From Deinococcus aquatilis DSM 23025 (GTDB taxonomy: Bacteria > Deinococcota > Deinococci > Deinococcales > Deinococcaceae), in NCBI RefSeq assembly GCF_000378445.1, contig NZ_KB899702.1:1-64000 (forward strand): a stretch of DNA of 64,000 nucleotides, given 5' to 3'. The notes beneath the pieces were generated by a model, which saw only the letters and a program-made list of their open reading frames with translations, did no database searches and had not been told where the DNA came from. Made by a program: the position numbers and the translations under genes. Shown piece after piece: positions 1 to 9,554 of this stretch; within the stretch, counting starts at the first letter, position 1; the number at the start of each line of letters is the position of its first letter.

Positions 1-95
1 TGGATCGTGGATCGTGGATCGTGGATCGTGGATCGTGGATCGTGGATCGTGGATCGTGGATCGTGGATCGTGGATCGTGGATCGTGGATCGTGGA
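1..95. repeat. Perfect heptamer tandem array (TGGATCG)13
   Basis: Thirteen uninterrupted copies of TGGATCG fill positions 1-91, followed by a partial copy TGGA. The array begins at the window edge, so its true length is unknown. It lies downstream of mqnA. Degenerate heptads of the same flavour occur in opposite orientation at 171-200, so the two arms face each other across about 70 bp of AT-richer sequence. A seven-base unit read in frame gives a repeating peptide (DRGSWIV), but nothing supports translation. Confidence 0.97.
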
Positions 96-165
96 GATGT
101 GAAATTAGTCTTTAGGTCTGTTGCCAAAGTTCTAAGGTCAATATCTCTAGCGGCCTTGCCCACCT

Positions 166-205
166 GCGCTTTTCCCACGTTCTACGATCCACCCACCACG
201 TTCAT
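166..205 (-). repeat. Heptad-periodic element overlapping the end of mqnA
   Basis: On the minus strand this reads as degenerate heptads (GTGGTGG, GTGGATC, GTAGAAC, GTGGGAA) ending in GTGGGAAAAGCGCAGG. The same ending occurs at 1122-1136, and close relatives lie near 21106 and 56927. The last codons of mqnA (VVGGS and stop) lie inside the element, so the repeat has become coding sequence. It is the inverted partner of the pure array at 1-95. Confidence 0.6.
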
Positions 206-1057
206 CACCCTCCCCGGCTTCGGCCCAAAGCGCAGCGGCGCGTGTCCCGGCACCGCCTTCAGCGCAAATTCGGTGAGGCCCAGCCGGTCAGGTTCTTCGA
301 GGTGATACCGGAAATTCCAGAGGTAATGCTGCACCACCCGTTCGGGCAGGCCCAATTTCTGGGCGTGTCGGCGGGCCACCTCTGCCAGATGCCCCAGCCC
401 TTCCCGCCGCGCCTCGCGCATGGCCTGCACCAGCTCTGGCGGGGGCGGATAGCCTTTGCGGTAGGCCCACACCGCAAACACGAACGGGTGTCCGGTGATG
501 GCAAACCATTCCTCAGCCAGATCGGTGACGTGTACCGTTTGCCCGCCTGCGCGTCCGGTGTGCGGCAGAGAAGTCATGGTGGTTTTGGGCGTCAGCGGCC
601 CCACGGCGGCGTACCACTCGCGCAGGGCGCTGTCCCCGATTCTCAGCACGCCGTCGAAGCCCGTTGCCAGCAGCGTTTCTGGTGTGCCCTCGGCCCGCTC
701 CAGCACAGGCGTCAGCCCATGCTCCTTCAACACCACTTCCAGCAGCGCCACACTGGTCGCGCTCTGGCTGGTCAGGGCAATTCGCTTCAGCGCATGCAGC
801 GGCGCAGTATGAAATAAATTCACCGAATACACCGGCCCCAGCACACTCACCGAAAAATCGGGCAGGGCTTCGAGGGTATCGGCGTTACGGATAAATTCCA
901 CCACGCTGATATTGGCGATGTCTACTGTGCCGTCCAGCAGCGCAGCGTTCATCTCGGTGGGTACGCCCGTGATGGCCGTTACGCCATCTGGCAACTGCAA
1001 CGAATCCAGAATCGGCGCAACGTTGGTGAAGTGAATCCAGCCTGCGCGGTAGGTCAT
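182..1057 (-). CDS. mqnA: Chorismate dehydratase MqnA
   Basis: The 291-residue protein matches MqnA, a periplasmic-binding-protein-fold enzyme that dehydrates chorismate to 3-enolpyruvyl-benzoate, the first step of the futalosine route to menaquinone. The N-terminus (YRAGWIHFTNVAPILDSL) and the internal segment GTVDIANISVVEF are typical of the family. There is no signal peptide, as expected for a cytoplasmic enzyme. The start has an SD GGAGG five bases upstream. It lies downstream of mqnE on the same strand, separated by two small genes and a repeat element, so it may be cotranscribed. The last five residues are encoded by a heptad repeat element. Confidence 0.93.
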   Translation of the reverse strand: MTYRAGWIHFTNVAPILDSLQLPDGVTAITGVPTEMNAALLDGTVDIANISVVEFIRNADTLEALPDFSVSVLGPVYSVNLFHTAPLHALKRIALTSQSATSVALLEVVLKEHGLTPVLERAEGTPETLLATGFDGVLRIGDSALREWYAAVGPLTPKTTMTSLPHTGRAGGQTVHVTDLAEEWFAITGHPFVFAVWAYRKGYPPPPELVQAMREARREGLGHLAEVARRHAQKLGLPERVVQHYLWNFRYHLEEPDRLGLTEFALKAVPGHAPLRFGPKPGRVMNVVGGS

Positions 1058-1076
1058 AGACGCCTCCGGCGGGGGG

Positions 1077-1160
1077 AAGGTTGTGGGTTGTGGGTTGTCG
1101 GAAGGTCAAGGGCATGGGGCTGCGCTTTTCCCACCCCCCACATCCCACCGCCCACAGCCC
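1077..1160. repeat. Inverted pair of heptad elements between mqnA and the NTF2-like gene
   Basis: The left arm (1077-1104) reads TTGTGGG TTGTGGG TTGTCGG. The right arm (1122-1160), read on the minus strand, has GTGGGCG GTGGGAT GTGGGGG GTGGGAA and then AAGCGCAG. A short core separates the arms. The arrangement mirrors 1-95 plus 166-205. It fills the gap between two minus-strand genes and could form a hairpin in their transcript. Confidence 0.6.
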
Positions 1161-1163
1161 CTG

Positions 1164-1520
1164 TCACGGCACCACCTGCACACTCACCGCTTGCCATTCT
1201 CCATCCCTCCGGGCATACACGCGCAGAAAACTTTGTACCCGCTGGCCGCCCGCGTACAGCGTGCCACGCGTGATGGCCGCGTCGCCGTACACCCGCGAGG
1301 CGTGGCGCTCGAACACCAGTGCCGCCGCTGGGTTATTCACCATTTCGCGCAGCAGGTCGGCCCGGAACACCACCTGTCCATCCGGGAAGAACGCCATCCA
1401 ATCATGGGCCAGCACGCGGGCCATCCGCTCGGGGTCGCGGTGATGATAGGCCGCGTTCCACAGGTCGTCGAGCCGCAGCACGGTGTCTAGGTCTGATGCT
1501 GTCTGGTCAGTAGGCGGCAC
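1164..1520 (-). CDS. NTF2-like (DUF4440/SnoaL-type) small protein
   Basis: The 118-residue protein has the layout of nuclear-transport-factor-2-like domains. An N-terminal helix (LDDLWNAAYHHRDPERMARVL) is followed by the tract DWMAFFPDGQVVFRADLLREM and C-terminal strands ending in DGEWQAVSVQVV. Members are small cone-shaped hydrolase, isomerase or binding domains, and the substrate cannot be inferred here. The start is GTG, 14 nt inside the preceding membrane-protein gene, so the two are translationally coupled and probably part of the mqnE operon. Confidence 0.75.
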   Translation of the reverse strand: MPPTDQTASDLDTVLRLDDLWNAAYHHRDPERMARVLAHDWMAFFPDGQVVFRADLLREMVNNPAAALVFERHASRVYGDAAITRGTLYAGGQRVQSFLRVYARRDGEWQAVSVQVVP

Positions 1521-1733
1521 GGTAGCTCTTTTGCTTCCAGATCAGATCGGCCAGAATCAAGCCCGCGCAAATCAGGAGCCATGCCCAACGCAGGGCCGCC
1601 AAGCCTGCCAGCCAACGTTCAGGAAGCCCCACAGCTATCACCTGCCGCAGCCCGAGCCACAGAAGCAGGGGCACCAGCAATAGCCCCCAGCCCCAGTATC
1701 CCCATCGGCTCAGGCTTTGTCGGCGCGGTCTGT

Positions 1734-1737
<4 letters not shown>
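1507..1737 (-). CDS. Small two-helix membrane protein in the mqn operon
   Basis: The 76-residue protein has two hydrophobic segments (about residues 14-36 and 42-64) and basic termini, so it should be an inner-membrane protein. It starts at TTG, overlapping the mqnE stop as TTGA, and its end overlaps the NTF2-like gene by 14 nt. These tight overlaps are the main evidence that it is real. No family was recognised. Its position suggests a link to menaquinone synthesis or membrane delivery, but that is only context. Confidence 0.7.
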
Positions 1738-2870
<1,133 letters not shown>

Positions 2871-2876
2871 GGAGAT

Positions 2877-2882
2877 AGCGTA
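2877..2882 (-). promoter_or_regulatory. Leaderless-type -10 box for mqnE
   Basis: TACGCT on the minus strand lies exactly 6 nt before the mqnE ATG and no SD is present. This is the TANNNT arrangement typical of leaderless Deinococcus genes. Confidence 0.45.
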
Positions 2883-2909
2883 GCGCGGGGCGGGGTGGTG
2901 AAGTGTCCC

Positions 2910-3407
2910 TTATTGCTTCTGGACGGGAGACCAAACAGAAAGAAGATCGGCTGTGGTCTCAGAAATGGGCAGACCAAGCTCCACAACACGTTGAGTCTCG
3001 GTCAAGAGGGCATCAATCAGGGCATGTACCGAAAGCTCGTGACCAGCACGCACGTACGGCGTCATGCTGATCATGACAACGACGTAGGCATGTCCCAAAC
3101 CCACTTCGCGCAGAATTCCAGAGCTATCTCCGGGTCTGAGCAGGTGGCTGGAGTAAGTCCCAGATTGGCTGGGACTTCTGCTGCCGTCCCGTGAACTGAA
3201 GGTGAAGCCCCCAGTCTGAGGCCAGAAACAAGCATTGACATTCCAGACATCGTTGCGGTCTGCCTGATCATATTCAGCCAATCCTTCTTGTAGCGCACTC
3301 ATAAGAGTTTTTTGGGCTTCAGGCATTTGCTTTTCAAGCCATGTCACAATTTTAGAGGAATGCTTGACAAGACGTGAATCAAGTGCGTCCATTGCTTTTT
3401 TTAGCAC
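2910..3407 (-). CDS. Hypothetical protein
   Basis: I do not recognise this 165-residue protein. The N-terminal 50 residues are helical and charged (LKKAMDALDSRLVKHSSKIV). The middle is Gly/Ser-rich (TGGFTFSSRDGSRSPSQSG), then comes a more hydrophobic stretch (GHAYVVVMISM) and a helical C-terminus. There is no signal peptide or clear membrane span. It starts 50 nt from the divergent glucosidase gene and lies 39 nt upstream of mqnE on the same strand. Codon use is less GC-biased than its neighbours, which may indicate later acquisition. Confidence 0.65.
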   Translation of the reverse strand: MLKKAMDALDSRLVKHSSKIVTWLEKQMPEAQKTLMSALQEGLAEYDQADRNDVWNVNACFWPQTGGFTFSSRDGSRSPSQSGTYSSHLLRPGDSSGILREVGLGHAYVVVMISMTPYVRAGHELSVHALIDALLTETQRVVELGLPISETTADLLSVWSPVQKQ

Positions 3408-3457
3408 GGCAACAATTTTTCTCTTTGCCCCACCGACGCGCTACCCTGAATCTCAGC

Positions 3458-5884
3458 ATGAGACTTGATCATTTTGCCGCAGAGGGTTCAACCGTTCGCG
3501 TATGGGGAGAAACCGATGTGGTGGTGATCAGCGTTCCCTTCCCCGGTGTGTTGCGGCTGCGGCTGGCCCCCGAAGCGCGGGCGGGCACCTATACCTTTCC
3601 GAGGCTGCCGCCCAAGCCTTCGTTCGCGGTGCGGCCCGATCTGGTGGCCCCCGAAGCCGTGCAGGTCTGGGAAGCGGGCGCAGAAGTGGTCGTTCAGGGC
3701 GGCGGCCTGACCTGTCTGCTGAACCGCGAGACCGGAGCCTGGCGAGTGCTGGACGGCGGCGCAGACAGTGAACGGGTGTTGGCTCAGGCGCAGCTCTGGT
3801 CCGGAGAGGCCCCCAATGCCCGCGCCGCACTGGACGCCGAGGTCTTCGATCTGCACCGCACCCGCCTCACGCTGAATGCCCCGCACGGCGCGGCCTATCT
3901 GGGCTTTGGCGAGCGCGTCGGCCCCATCGACAAGCGCGGCATGCACCTGACCTTCTGGAATACCGACTGTTTTCCCCACCACACCGATACCGATCCGCTG
4001 TATGTGTCGGTGCCGTTTACCACCGTCGTGGACACGGCGGGGCAGGCGCACGGCGTGTTTGTGGATGAGCCGTGGCGCATGGAAGCCGATGTGGCCCGCA
4101 GGCGTCCAGACGCGCTGACCTTCGCCTCGGCGGGGCCGGAACTGGACGTGTATGTGCTGGCAGGCCCGCGCCCCGCCGATGTGCTGCGCCGCTACGCCGA
4201 CCTGACCGGGTACGCGCCCATGCCGCCGCTGTGGGCGCTGGGGGCCGCCCAGAGCCGCTGGGGCTACAAAACCGCCGACGAACTGCGGGCCATCGTGGCA
4301 GGCTACCGGGAGCGCAATTTGCCGCTGGACGCCCTGTACGTGGACATCGACTACATGGACGCCTACAAGGTCTGGACGGTAGACCGCCACCGCTTTCCCG
4401 ATATGAAGGGGTTGGTGGCCGAGATGCTGGAACAGGGCGTTCATCTCGTGCCCATCGTCGATCCGGGCGTGAAGGCTGAACCCGGCTACGATGTGTACGA
4501 GGAAGCCCTGGCCGGAGATCATCTGGTTCGCACGGCACGCGGCGACACCTTGGTCGGGGAAGTCTGGCCCGATCCCGCCGTGTTTCCCGATTTCACGCGC
4601 TCCGAGGTGGTGAACTGGTGGGCAGGCCGCCACAGGCTGTTTGCCCAACTGGGAATTTCCGGGCAGTGGAACGACATGAACGAACCCGCCTGCTTTTCGC
4701 TGAAGCAGCCGCGCACCACCGAGGGCAAAACCCTGCCCTACGACGCTCGGCACGGCAACCGCCCCCATATCGAGGTTCACAACGCCTACGCCAACGGCAT
4801 GAGCGAGGCTTCGCGGGCCGGATACGCCAGATTCAGCCCCCACCTGCGTCCGTGGATTCTGACCCGCGCCGGATACGCCGGAATTCAGCGGCACGCCACC
4901 GTCTGGACCGGAGACAACACCGCCACCTGGAGCCACCTCGCCCTCAGTCTGCCCATGATTCAGGGCCTCGGCCTCAGCGGGATTCCGCTGGCCGCCGCCG
5001 ATGTGGGCGGCTTTGCGGGCGATACCACCGGGGAACTGATGGCCCGCTGGTATCAGGCGGCAGTGGGCTACCCATTTTTACGAAACCACGCGGCCAGCGG
5101 CACGGCGGATCAGGAACCCTGGCGGTTTGGCGAGTCCTTCCTGAACGCCATTCGCACCGCCCTGCACCTGCGGATGCAACTGCTGCCGCACCTGTACACG
5201 CTGGCGCACGAGGCCACCCGCAGCGCCCTGCCCGTGATGCGCCCGCTGGCCCTGCACCACGCCGCCGACGAGGACGCCCTGCGCGAGGACACCCAGTATC
5301 TGCTGGGCGAGGGATTGTTGGTGGCTCCGGTGCTGCGGGCCGCCCACAACCGCCGCCTCGTGTATCTGCCGGCGGGCAGCGAATGGGCCGAGGTCTTCAA
5401 TCTGGCCGAATTCGGCCCGGTTCATGCGGGCGGCACCTACACGGTGGCCGACGCGCCCCTGAACGTGCTGCCGCTGTACCTCAAGGCGGGGCACGCCATT
5501 CCCCTGGCCGAGGCCGCGATTCATACCACCGGTGCCCAGTGGCCGCGCCTGTCGTGGTTGGCCTTCGCGGGCGCGGACGGCTTTGTCGGTCAGGTCTATG
5601 AGGATGCCGGAAACGGCCCCGCCGATGCCGCCTCCCGCCTGACCCGGATCGTGGGCGAGCGGGAAGGCCACACCCTCACCATTCGCCGCCAGAGCGCAGG
5701 CGACCTGCCCAACTTCGAGCAGCGCGAAACCCTGCACCTGATGGGCCTGAAGTCGGTCAGCAGCGTGCATGGCGCGGCCAGCCACACCTATGAAGATGGC
5801 CTGTTGCGCCTGTCGTTGCCCGCCCAGTGGACAGAAATCCAGATCAAGGAAGAAGACAGCAGTGAACGACTCAGCACGCCCTGA
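3458..5884 (+). CDS. Alpha-glucosidase, glycoside hydrolase family 31
   Basis: The 808-residue GH31 enzyme hydrolyses alpha-glucosides such as maltose-type oligosaccharides. The catalytic nucleophile is D406 in GQWNDMNEP and the likely acid/base is D486 in WTGDNTATW. The N-terminal beta-sandwich precedes the barrel signature (ALGAAQSRWGYKTADEL), and beta-sandwich domains close the protein. No signal peptide is seen, so it is probably cytoplasmic. The frame is open upstream, but ATG 3458 (MRLDHFAAEG) avoids overlapping the divergent gene and follows a TACCCT box at 3442-3447. Confidence 0.92.
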   Translation: MRLDHFAAEGSTVRVWGETDVVVISVPFPGVLRLRLAPEARAGTYTFPRLPPKPSFAVRPDLVAPEAVQVWEAGAEVVVQGGGLTCLLNRETGAWRVLDGGADSERVLAQAQLWSGEAPNARAALDAEVFDLHRTRLTLNAPHGAAYLGFGERVGPIDKRGMHLTFWNTDCFPHHTDTDPLYVSVPFTTVVDTAGQAHGVFVDEPWRMEADVARRRPDALTFASAGPELDVYVLAGPRPADVLRRYADLTGYAPMPPLWALGAAQSRWGYKTADELRAIVAGYRERNLPLDALYVDIDYMDAYKVWTVDRHRFPDMKGLVAEMLEQGVHLVPIVDPGVKAEPGYDVYEEALAGDHLVRTARGDTLVGEVWPDPAVFPDFTRSEVVNWWAGRHRLFAQLGISGQWNDMNEPACFSLKQPRTTEGKTLPYDARHGNRPHIEVHNAYANGMSEASRAGYARFSPHLRPWILTRAGYAGIQRHATVWTGDNTATWSHLALSLPMIQGLGLSGIPLAAADVGGFAGDTTGELMARWYQAAVGYPFLRNHAASGTADQEPWRFGESFLNAIRTALHLRMQLLPHLYTLAHEATRSALPVMRPLALHHAADEDALREDTQYLLGEGLLVAPVLRAAHNRRLVYLPAGSEWAEVFNLAEFGPVHAGGTYTVADAPLNVLPLYLKAGHAIPLAEAAIHTTGAQWPRLSWLAFAGADGFVGQVYEDAGNGPADAASRLTRIVGEREGHTLTIRRQSAGDLPNFEQRETLHLMGLKSVSSVHGAASHTYEDGLLRLSLPAQWTEIQIKEEDSSERLSTP

Positions 5885-5899
5885 AGTGACCGCAGCGGG

Positions 5900-6868
5900 C
5901 TAGGTCAACTGTTCCAGGCTGTCCTGTAGATCGTTAAATTGCAGTAATTCCTCGATTTCATCGGCCAGGTCGGTGCCGTACTTGTAGGCCGCCTGCCCGC
6001 CCACCTGCCCGGTCCCGTATTTGTCCCGGTAGGTGGGCACGACGCGGTCATAAATAACGGCCTCGGCGGTGTTGTTGCTCTGCGGAAGCCGGGTGTTGAG
6101 GATCGGCGGTGTGGGTTCGCCGCGCCGCGCAAAGGCGGTTTCCAGATCGGCGGGCAGGCGTTCCAGGCCCTCCTTGTGGGTTCGGCTGTTGCTCTGGTAC
6201 TTGGTCACGATCACGCCCAGGCAGCTGATTTTCAGGTTGCGCTTGGATTTCACTTCCGCAATTCGGTTCACGATCTGCGGCACGCCGTAGGTGCTGAGGC
6301 GGTCTGGAATGGTAGGAATCAGATAATGATCGCTGACTTCCAAGCCGTTGAGGGTCACGAAGCCCAGGTTGGGCGGGCAGTCGATCAGCACGTAATCGTA
6401 GGCGGCAAACAGCGGCGATACGAAGCGCCGAACCACTTCCATGGGACTCAGGGAAAAAATGCTGCGGTTGCTGATGTCTTGCAGGCGGTCTTGCACGTCG
6501 ATCAGACGGATGGAACTGGGCAACAGATCCACCCGCCCGTACTGAAGGCCGTCAGGCAACTGATCCATGATGTCGTGATTGATCAGGTTCAGGTTGCTGG
6601 CCCCCCGGATCACGGCGCGGGCTGGATCGAAAACCCGCGTATCGTTGAGTTGATCCATAAACAGGTGTGCCAGCGTCTGCCCCGCGTCATCGGCCCTGAT
6701 CCAGCGTTCCTCACCGATCAGGGCCAGGGTCGCGTTGGTCTGAGGGTCGAGGTCAAGCACCAGCACCCGCTTTTGCCGCATGATCGCCAGCGTATCGGCT
6801 AGCATCACGGCGGTGGTGGTCTTGGCAACACCACCTTTCAGGTTGATGAAACTCAGAACTTTGGTCAT
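5900..6868 (-). CDS. ParA-family ATPase without an adjacent parB
   Basis: The 322-residue protein has the deviant Walker A motif KGGVAKTT (residues 11-18), the switch region VLDLDPQTNATL and the Walker B-like segment DYVLIDCPPNLG. These are the hallmarks of ParA/Soj ATPases that position chromosomes, plasmids or protein cargo by ATP-dependent dimerisation on DNA. No ParB or centromere repeats lie nearby, so the cargo is unknown. The ATG overlaps the peroxiredoxin stop as TGATG, so the two are coupled. A TTG one codon upstream is a less likely start. Confidence 0.88.
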   Translation of the reverse strand: MTKVLSFINLKGGVAKTTTAVMLADTLAIMRQKRVLVLDLDPQTNATLALIGEERWIRADDAGQTLAHLFMDQLNDTRVFDPARAVIRGASNLNLINHDIMDQLPDGLQYGRVDLLPSSIRLIDVQDRLQDISNRSIFSLSPMEVVRRFVSPLFAAYDYVLIDCPPNLGFVTLNGLEVSDHYLIPTIPDRLSTYGVPQIVNRIAEVKSKRNLKISCLGVIVTKYQSNSRTHKEGLERLPADLETAFARRGEPTPPILNTRLPQSNNTAEAVIYDRVVPTYRDKYGTGQVGGQAAYKYGTDLADEIEELLQFNDLQDSLEQLT

Positions 6869-7329
6869 CAAACAGAGAGGGCTTTGATCTGGTTCAGGAC
6901 CACTTCGGGCCGTACCGTGTACTCTCCGGTGGCCTTTTCTACGTGTTCAAAGCGCACCACGCCTTCTTTATCGATCAGAAACACGGCGCGGGCGCTGATG
7001 CCGCGTTCGTCGATCGCCACACCGTACAGGCGGGCCACGGCCAGGGTCATATCGGCCAGCAGCGGCACTTCTATGCCGTATTCGGCGGCCCAGGCGCGGT
7101 GGGCATGCACGCTGTCTCGGTTCACGCCCAGAATCACGGCTCCGGCATCGGCAAAATCATCTTGCCGCCCGCTGTATTCCGGCAGTTGCATGGAGCAGAC
7201 CGGGCTGAAGTCCAGCGGATAGAACACCAGCACGACGTGCTTCTGGCCCCGGTAGCTGCTGAGGGTCACGGGGTCACCGACCGACGACGGCAGGGTGAAA
7301 TCGGGGGCAGATTGTCCAAGCAGGCTCAT
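6868..7329 (-). CDS. Thioredoxin-dependent peroxiredoxin (AhpC/TSA-BCP family)
   Basis: The 153-residue peroxiredoxin reduces hydrogen peroxide and organic hydroperoxides. The peroxidatic cysteine is C45 in FYPLDFSPVCSMQ. No resolving cysteine is visible near it, so it may be a 1-Cys type. ATG 7329 (MSLLGQ) was chosen over a longer frame because the extra N-terminus is a proline/arginine run and because a TAGACT box lies 7 nt upstream. The stop overlaps the start of the ParA-like gene. Peroxide defence fits the stress-tolerant lifestyle of the genus. Confidence 0.9.
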   Translation of the reverse strand: MSLLGQSAPDFTLPSSVGDPVTLSSYRGQKHVVLVFYPLDFSPVCSMQLPEYSGRQDDFADAGAVILGVNRDSVHAHRAWAAEYGIEVPLLADMTLAVARLYGVAIDERGISARAVFLIDKEGVVRFEHVEKATGEYTVRPEVVLNQIKALSV

Positions 7330-7336
7330 GGCTCCG

Positions 7337-7342
7337 AGTCTA
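7337..7342 (-). promoter_or_regulatory. TAGACT -10 box before the peroxiredoxin gene
   Basis: On the minus strand the sequence CCCGCTAGACTCGGAG runs into the start codon region. TAGACT is 7 nt from the ATG. The same string precedes the gene at 30483-31088, which argues for a shared promoter element. Confidence 0.5.
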
Positions 7343-7563
7343 GCGGGCGGGGGCGGCGGGCGGTGCGGGAATCTGCCCAATCAGGAGTTCAATCAGCAGT
7401 CCGGCCACCCGGCAGGCGGCCCAATAGTACGCGTTCCCCCTTTGAACTGCGTCCCATTTTCCCGTTGTGTTCGCGGCGCTGGCTTAGGATGAACCAGTAC
7501 CGTCCCCACGATGTCAGCACGATATCCGGTCAGTTTCCGGTGGGCGGCGCAGGAGGATTCCCG

Positions 7564-8658
<1,095 letters not shown>

Positions 8659-8661
8659 TCT

Positions 8662-8734
8662 GGGGTTGTAGGGCGTAGGAAAAACTTAAATACATTGGAT
8701 GGCCTGCGGCAGAGTTCGCGGGCCATCTTGTTTT
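8662..8734 (+). terminator. Terminator after the desaturase, preceded by a heptad-like tract
   Basis: GATGGCC (8698-8704) pairs with GGCCATC (8721-8727) across the loop TGCGGCAGAGTTCGCG and is followed by TTGTTTT. Just upstream, TTGTAGGGCGTAGG (8665-8678) resembles the dispersed heptad elements. The loop string GCAGAGTTCGC recurs at 9470-9480. Confidence 0.75.
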
Positions 8735-8755
8735 GGCAGGCCGCACAATACGGGG

Positions 8756-9433
8756 ATGCAACTGACCATTGCTCCTTACCTTGAACAGTCCCCGCGTTGG
8801 CCCCAGACAGGCCGCCCGATTCTGGCGCAGTGGGACGAATCTACGGTATGGGTGTATCAGGCGTTCCGGCCCGCCATCGGGCAGTTTGCGGCAGCACACG
8901 GCAAATTTGGCGGCGAATACAGCTTTGGCCGCATGAGCTGGATCAAACCCAATTTTTTGTGGATGATGTACCGCTCGGGCTGGGGCACCAAAGCCGATCA
9001 GGAGGTCACGCTGGCCCTGCGCCTGAAGCGGGAAGGCTTTGAAACGCTGCTGGCCGGGGCGGTGGCGTCGTCTTTTGCAGGGTCGGGCTATGGCGTGCAG
9101 GCCGACTGGCAGGCAGCGGTGGCAGATTCGGACGTGCGCTTGCAGTGGGATCCGGACCATGACCCACACGGGCGGCTTCTGCCCCGGCGTGCGCTGCAAC
9201 TGGGCATCCGGGGGCCAACCTTGCGGCGGCTGAATGAAGAATGGCTGGTAGAGGTGCAGGACATCACCGCCTTCGTAGAGCAGCAGCGGGGGCTTTTGCA
9301 GGACTGGGCGCGGCTCCAGACCCCACTGGAAACGCCTTATCCCCTGCCCGATTCAGAATTGGCCCGCAGAATCGGTGCCGACCATCAGGATGCGGTTTGG
9401 AGAGGAACAGAGCCGCCCACTGCTGGCTCATGA
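8756..9433 (+). CDS. DUF4291 family protein
   Basis: The 225-residue protein matches DUF4291. Characteristic segments are VWVYQAFRPAIGQFA, FSFGRMSWIKPNFLWMMYRSGW-like (here YSFGRMSWIKPNFLWMMYRS) and QWDPDHDPHG, with PRRALQLGIRG near the end. The function is not established; the domain is small, cytoplasmic and sporadic. ATG 8756 was chosen because family similarity begins there and the upstream sequence belongs to the preceding terminator. It stands alone, with no operon partner. Confidence 0.85.
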   Translation: MQLTIAPYLEQSPRWPQTGRPILAQWDESTVWVYQAFRPAIGQFAAAHGKFGGEYSFGRMSWIKPNFLWMMYRSGWGTKADQEVTLALRLKREGFETLLAGAVASSFAGSGYGVQADWQAAVADSDVRLQWDPDHDPHGRLLPRRALQLGIRGPTLRRLNEEWLVEVQDITAFVEQQRGLLQDWARLQTPLETPYPLPDSELARRIGADHQDAVWRGTEPPTAGS

Positions 9434-9482
9434 GGGCGTGTCATCAGGGCTGGGCAGGGAAGATGAGGCAGAGTTCGCAGGC

Positions 9483-9540
9483 CAGCTTTTCTGCTGCTTC
9501 CACCCTCTACGGTCCACACTCCACCACCCTCCCCACCCGC
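9483..9540 (-). repeat. Heptad-periodic element upstream of chrA
   Basis: Read on the minus strand, the tract has GTGGAGT GTGGACC GTAGAGG GTGG in seven-base phase, and it is preceded on the plus strand by GCCAGCTTTTCTG. It belongs to the same family as the elements at 166, 1122, 47227, 51935 and 56918. The chrA -10-like box (9541-9546) begins right after it. Confidence 0.5.
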
Positions 9541-9546
9541 TACCCT
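9541..9546 (+). promoter_or_regulatory. TACCCT -10-like box before chrA
   Basis: TACCCTGAATCCAG precedes the chrA ATG by 8 nt with no SD. The string CGCTACCCTGAATC also occurs before the GH31 gene (3440-3453), which suggests a common leaderless promoter. Confidence 0.4.
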
Positions 9547-9554
9547 GAATCCAG

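Noticed and set aside
1..305. Protein-coding frame through the heptamer array
   Set aside because: The repeating peptide comes only from repetition of TGGATCG; it has no start signal, and its downstream part is antisense to mqnA.
3488..4936. 482-codon minus-strand frame
   Set aside because: Antisense to the GH31 enzyme and without any recognisable domain.
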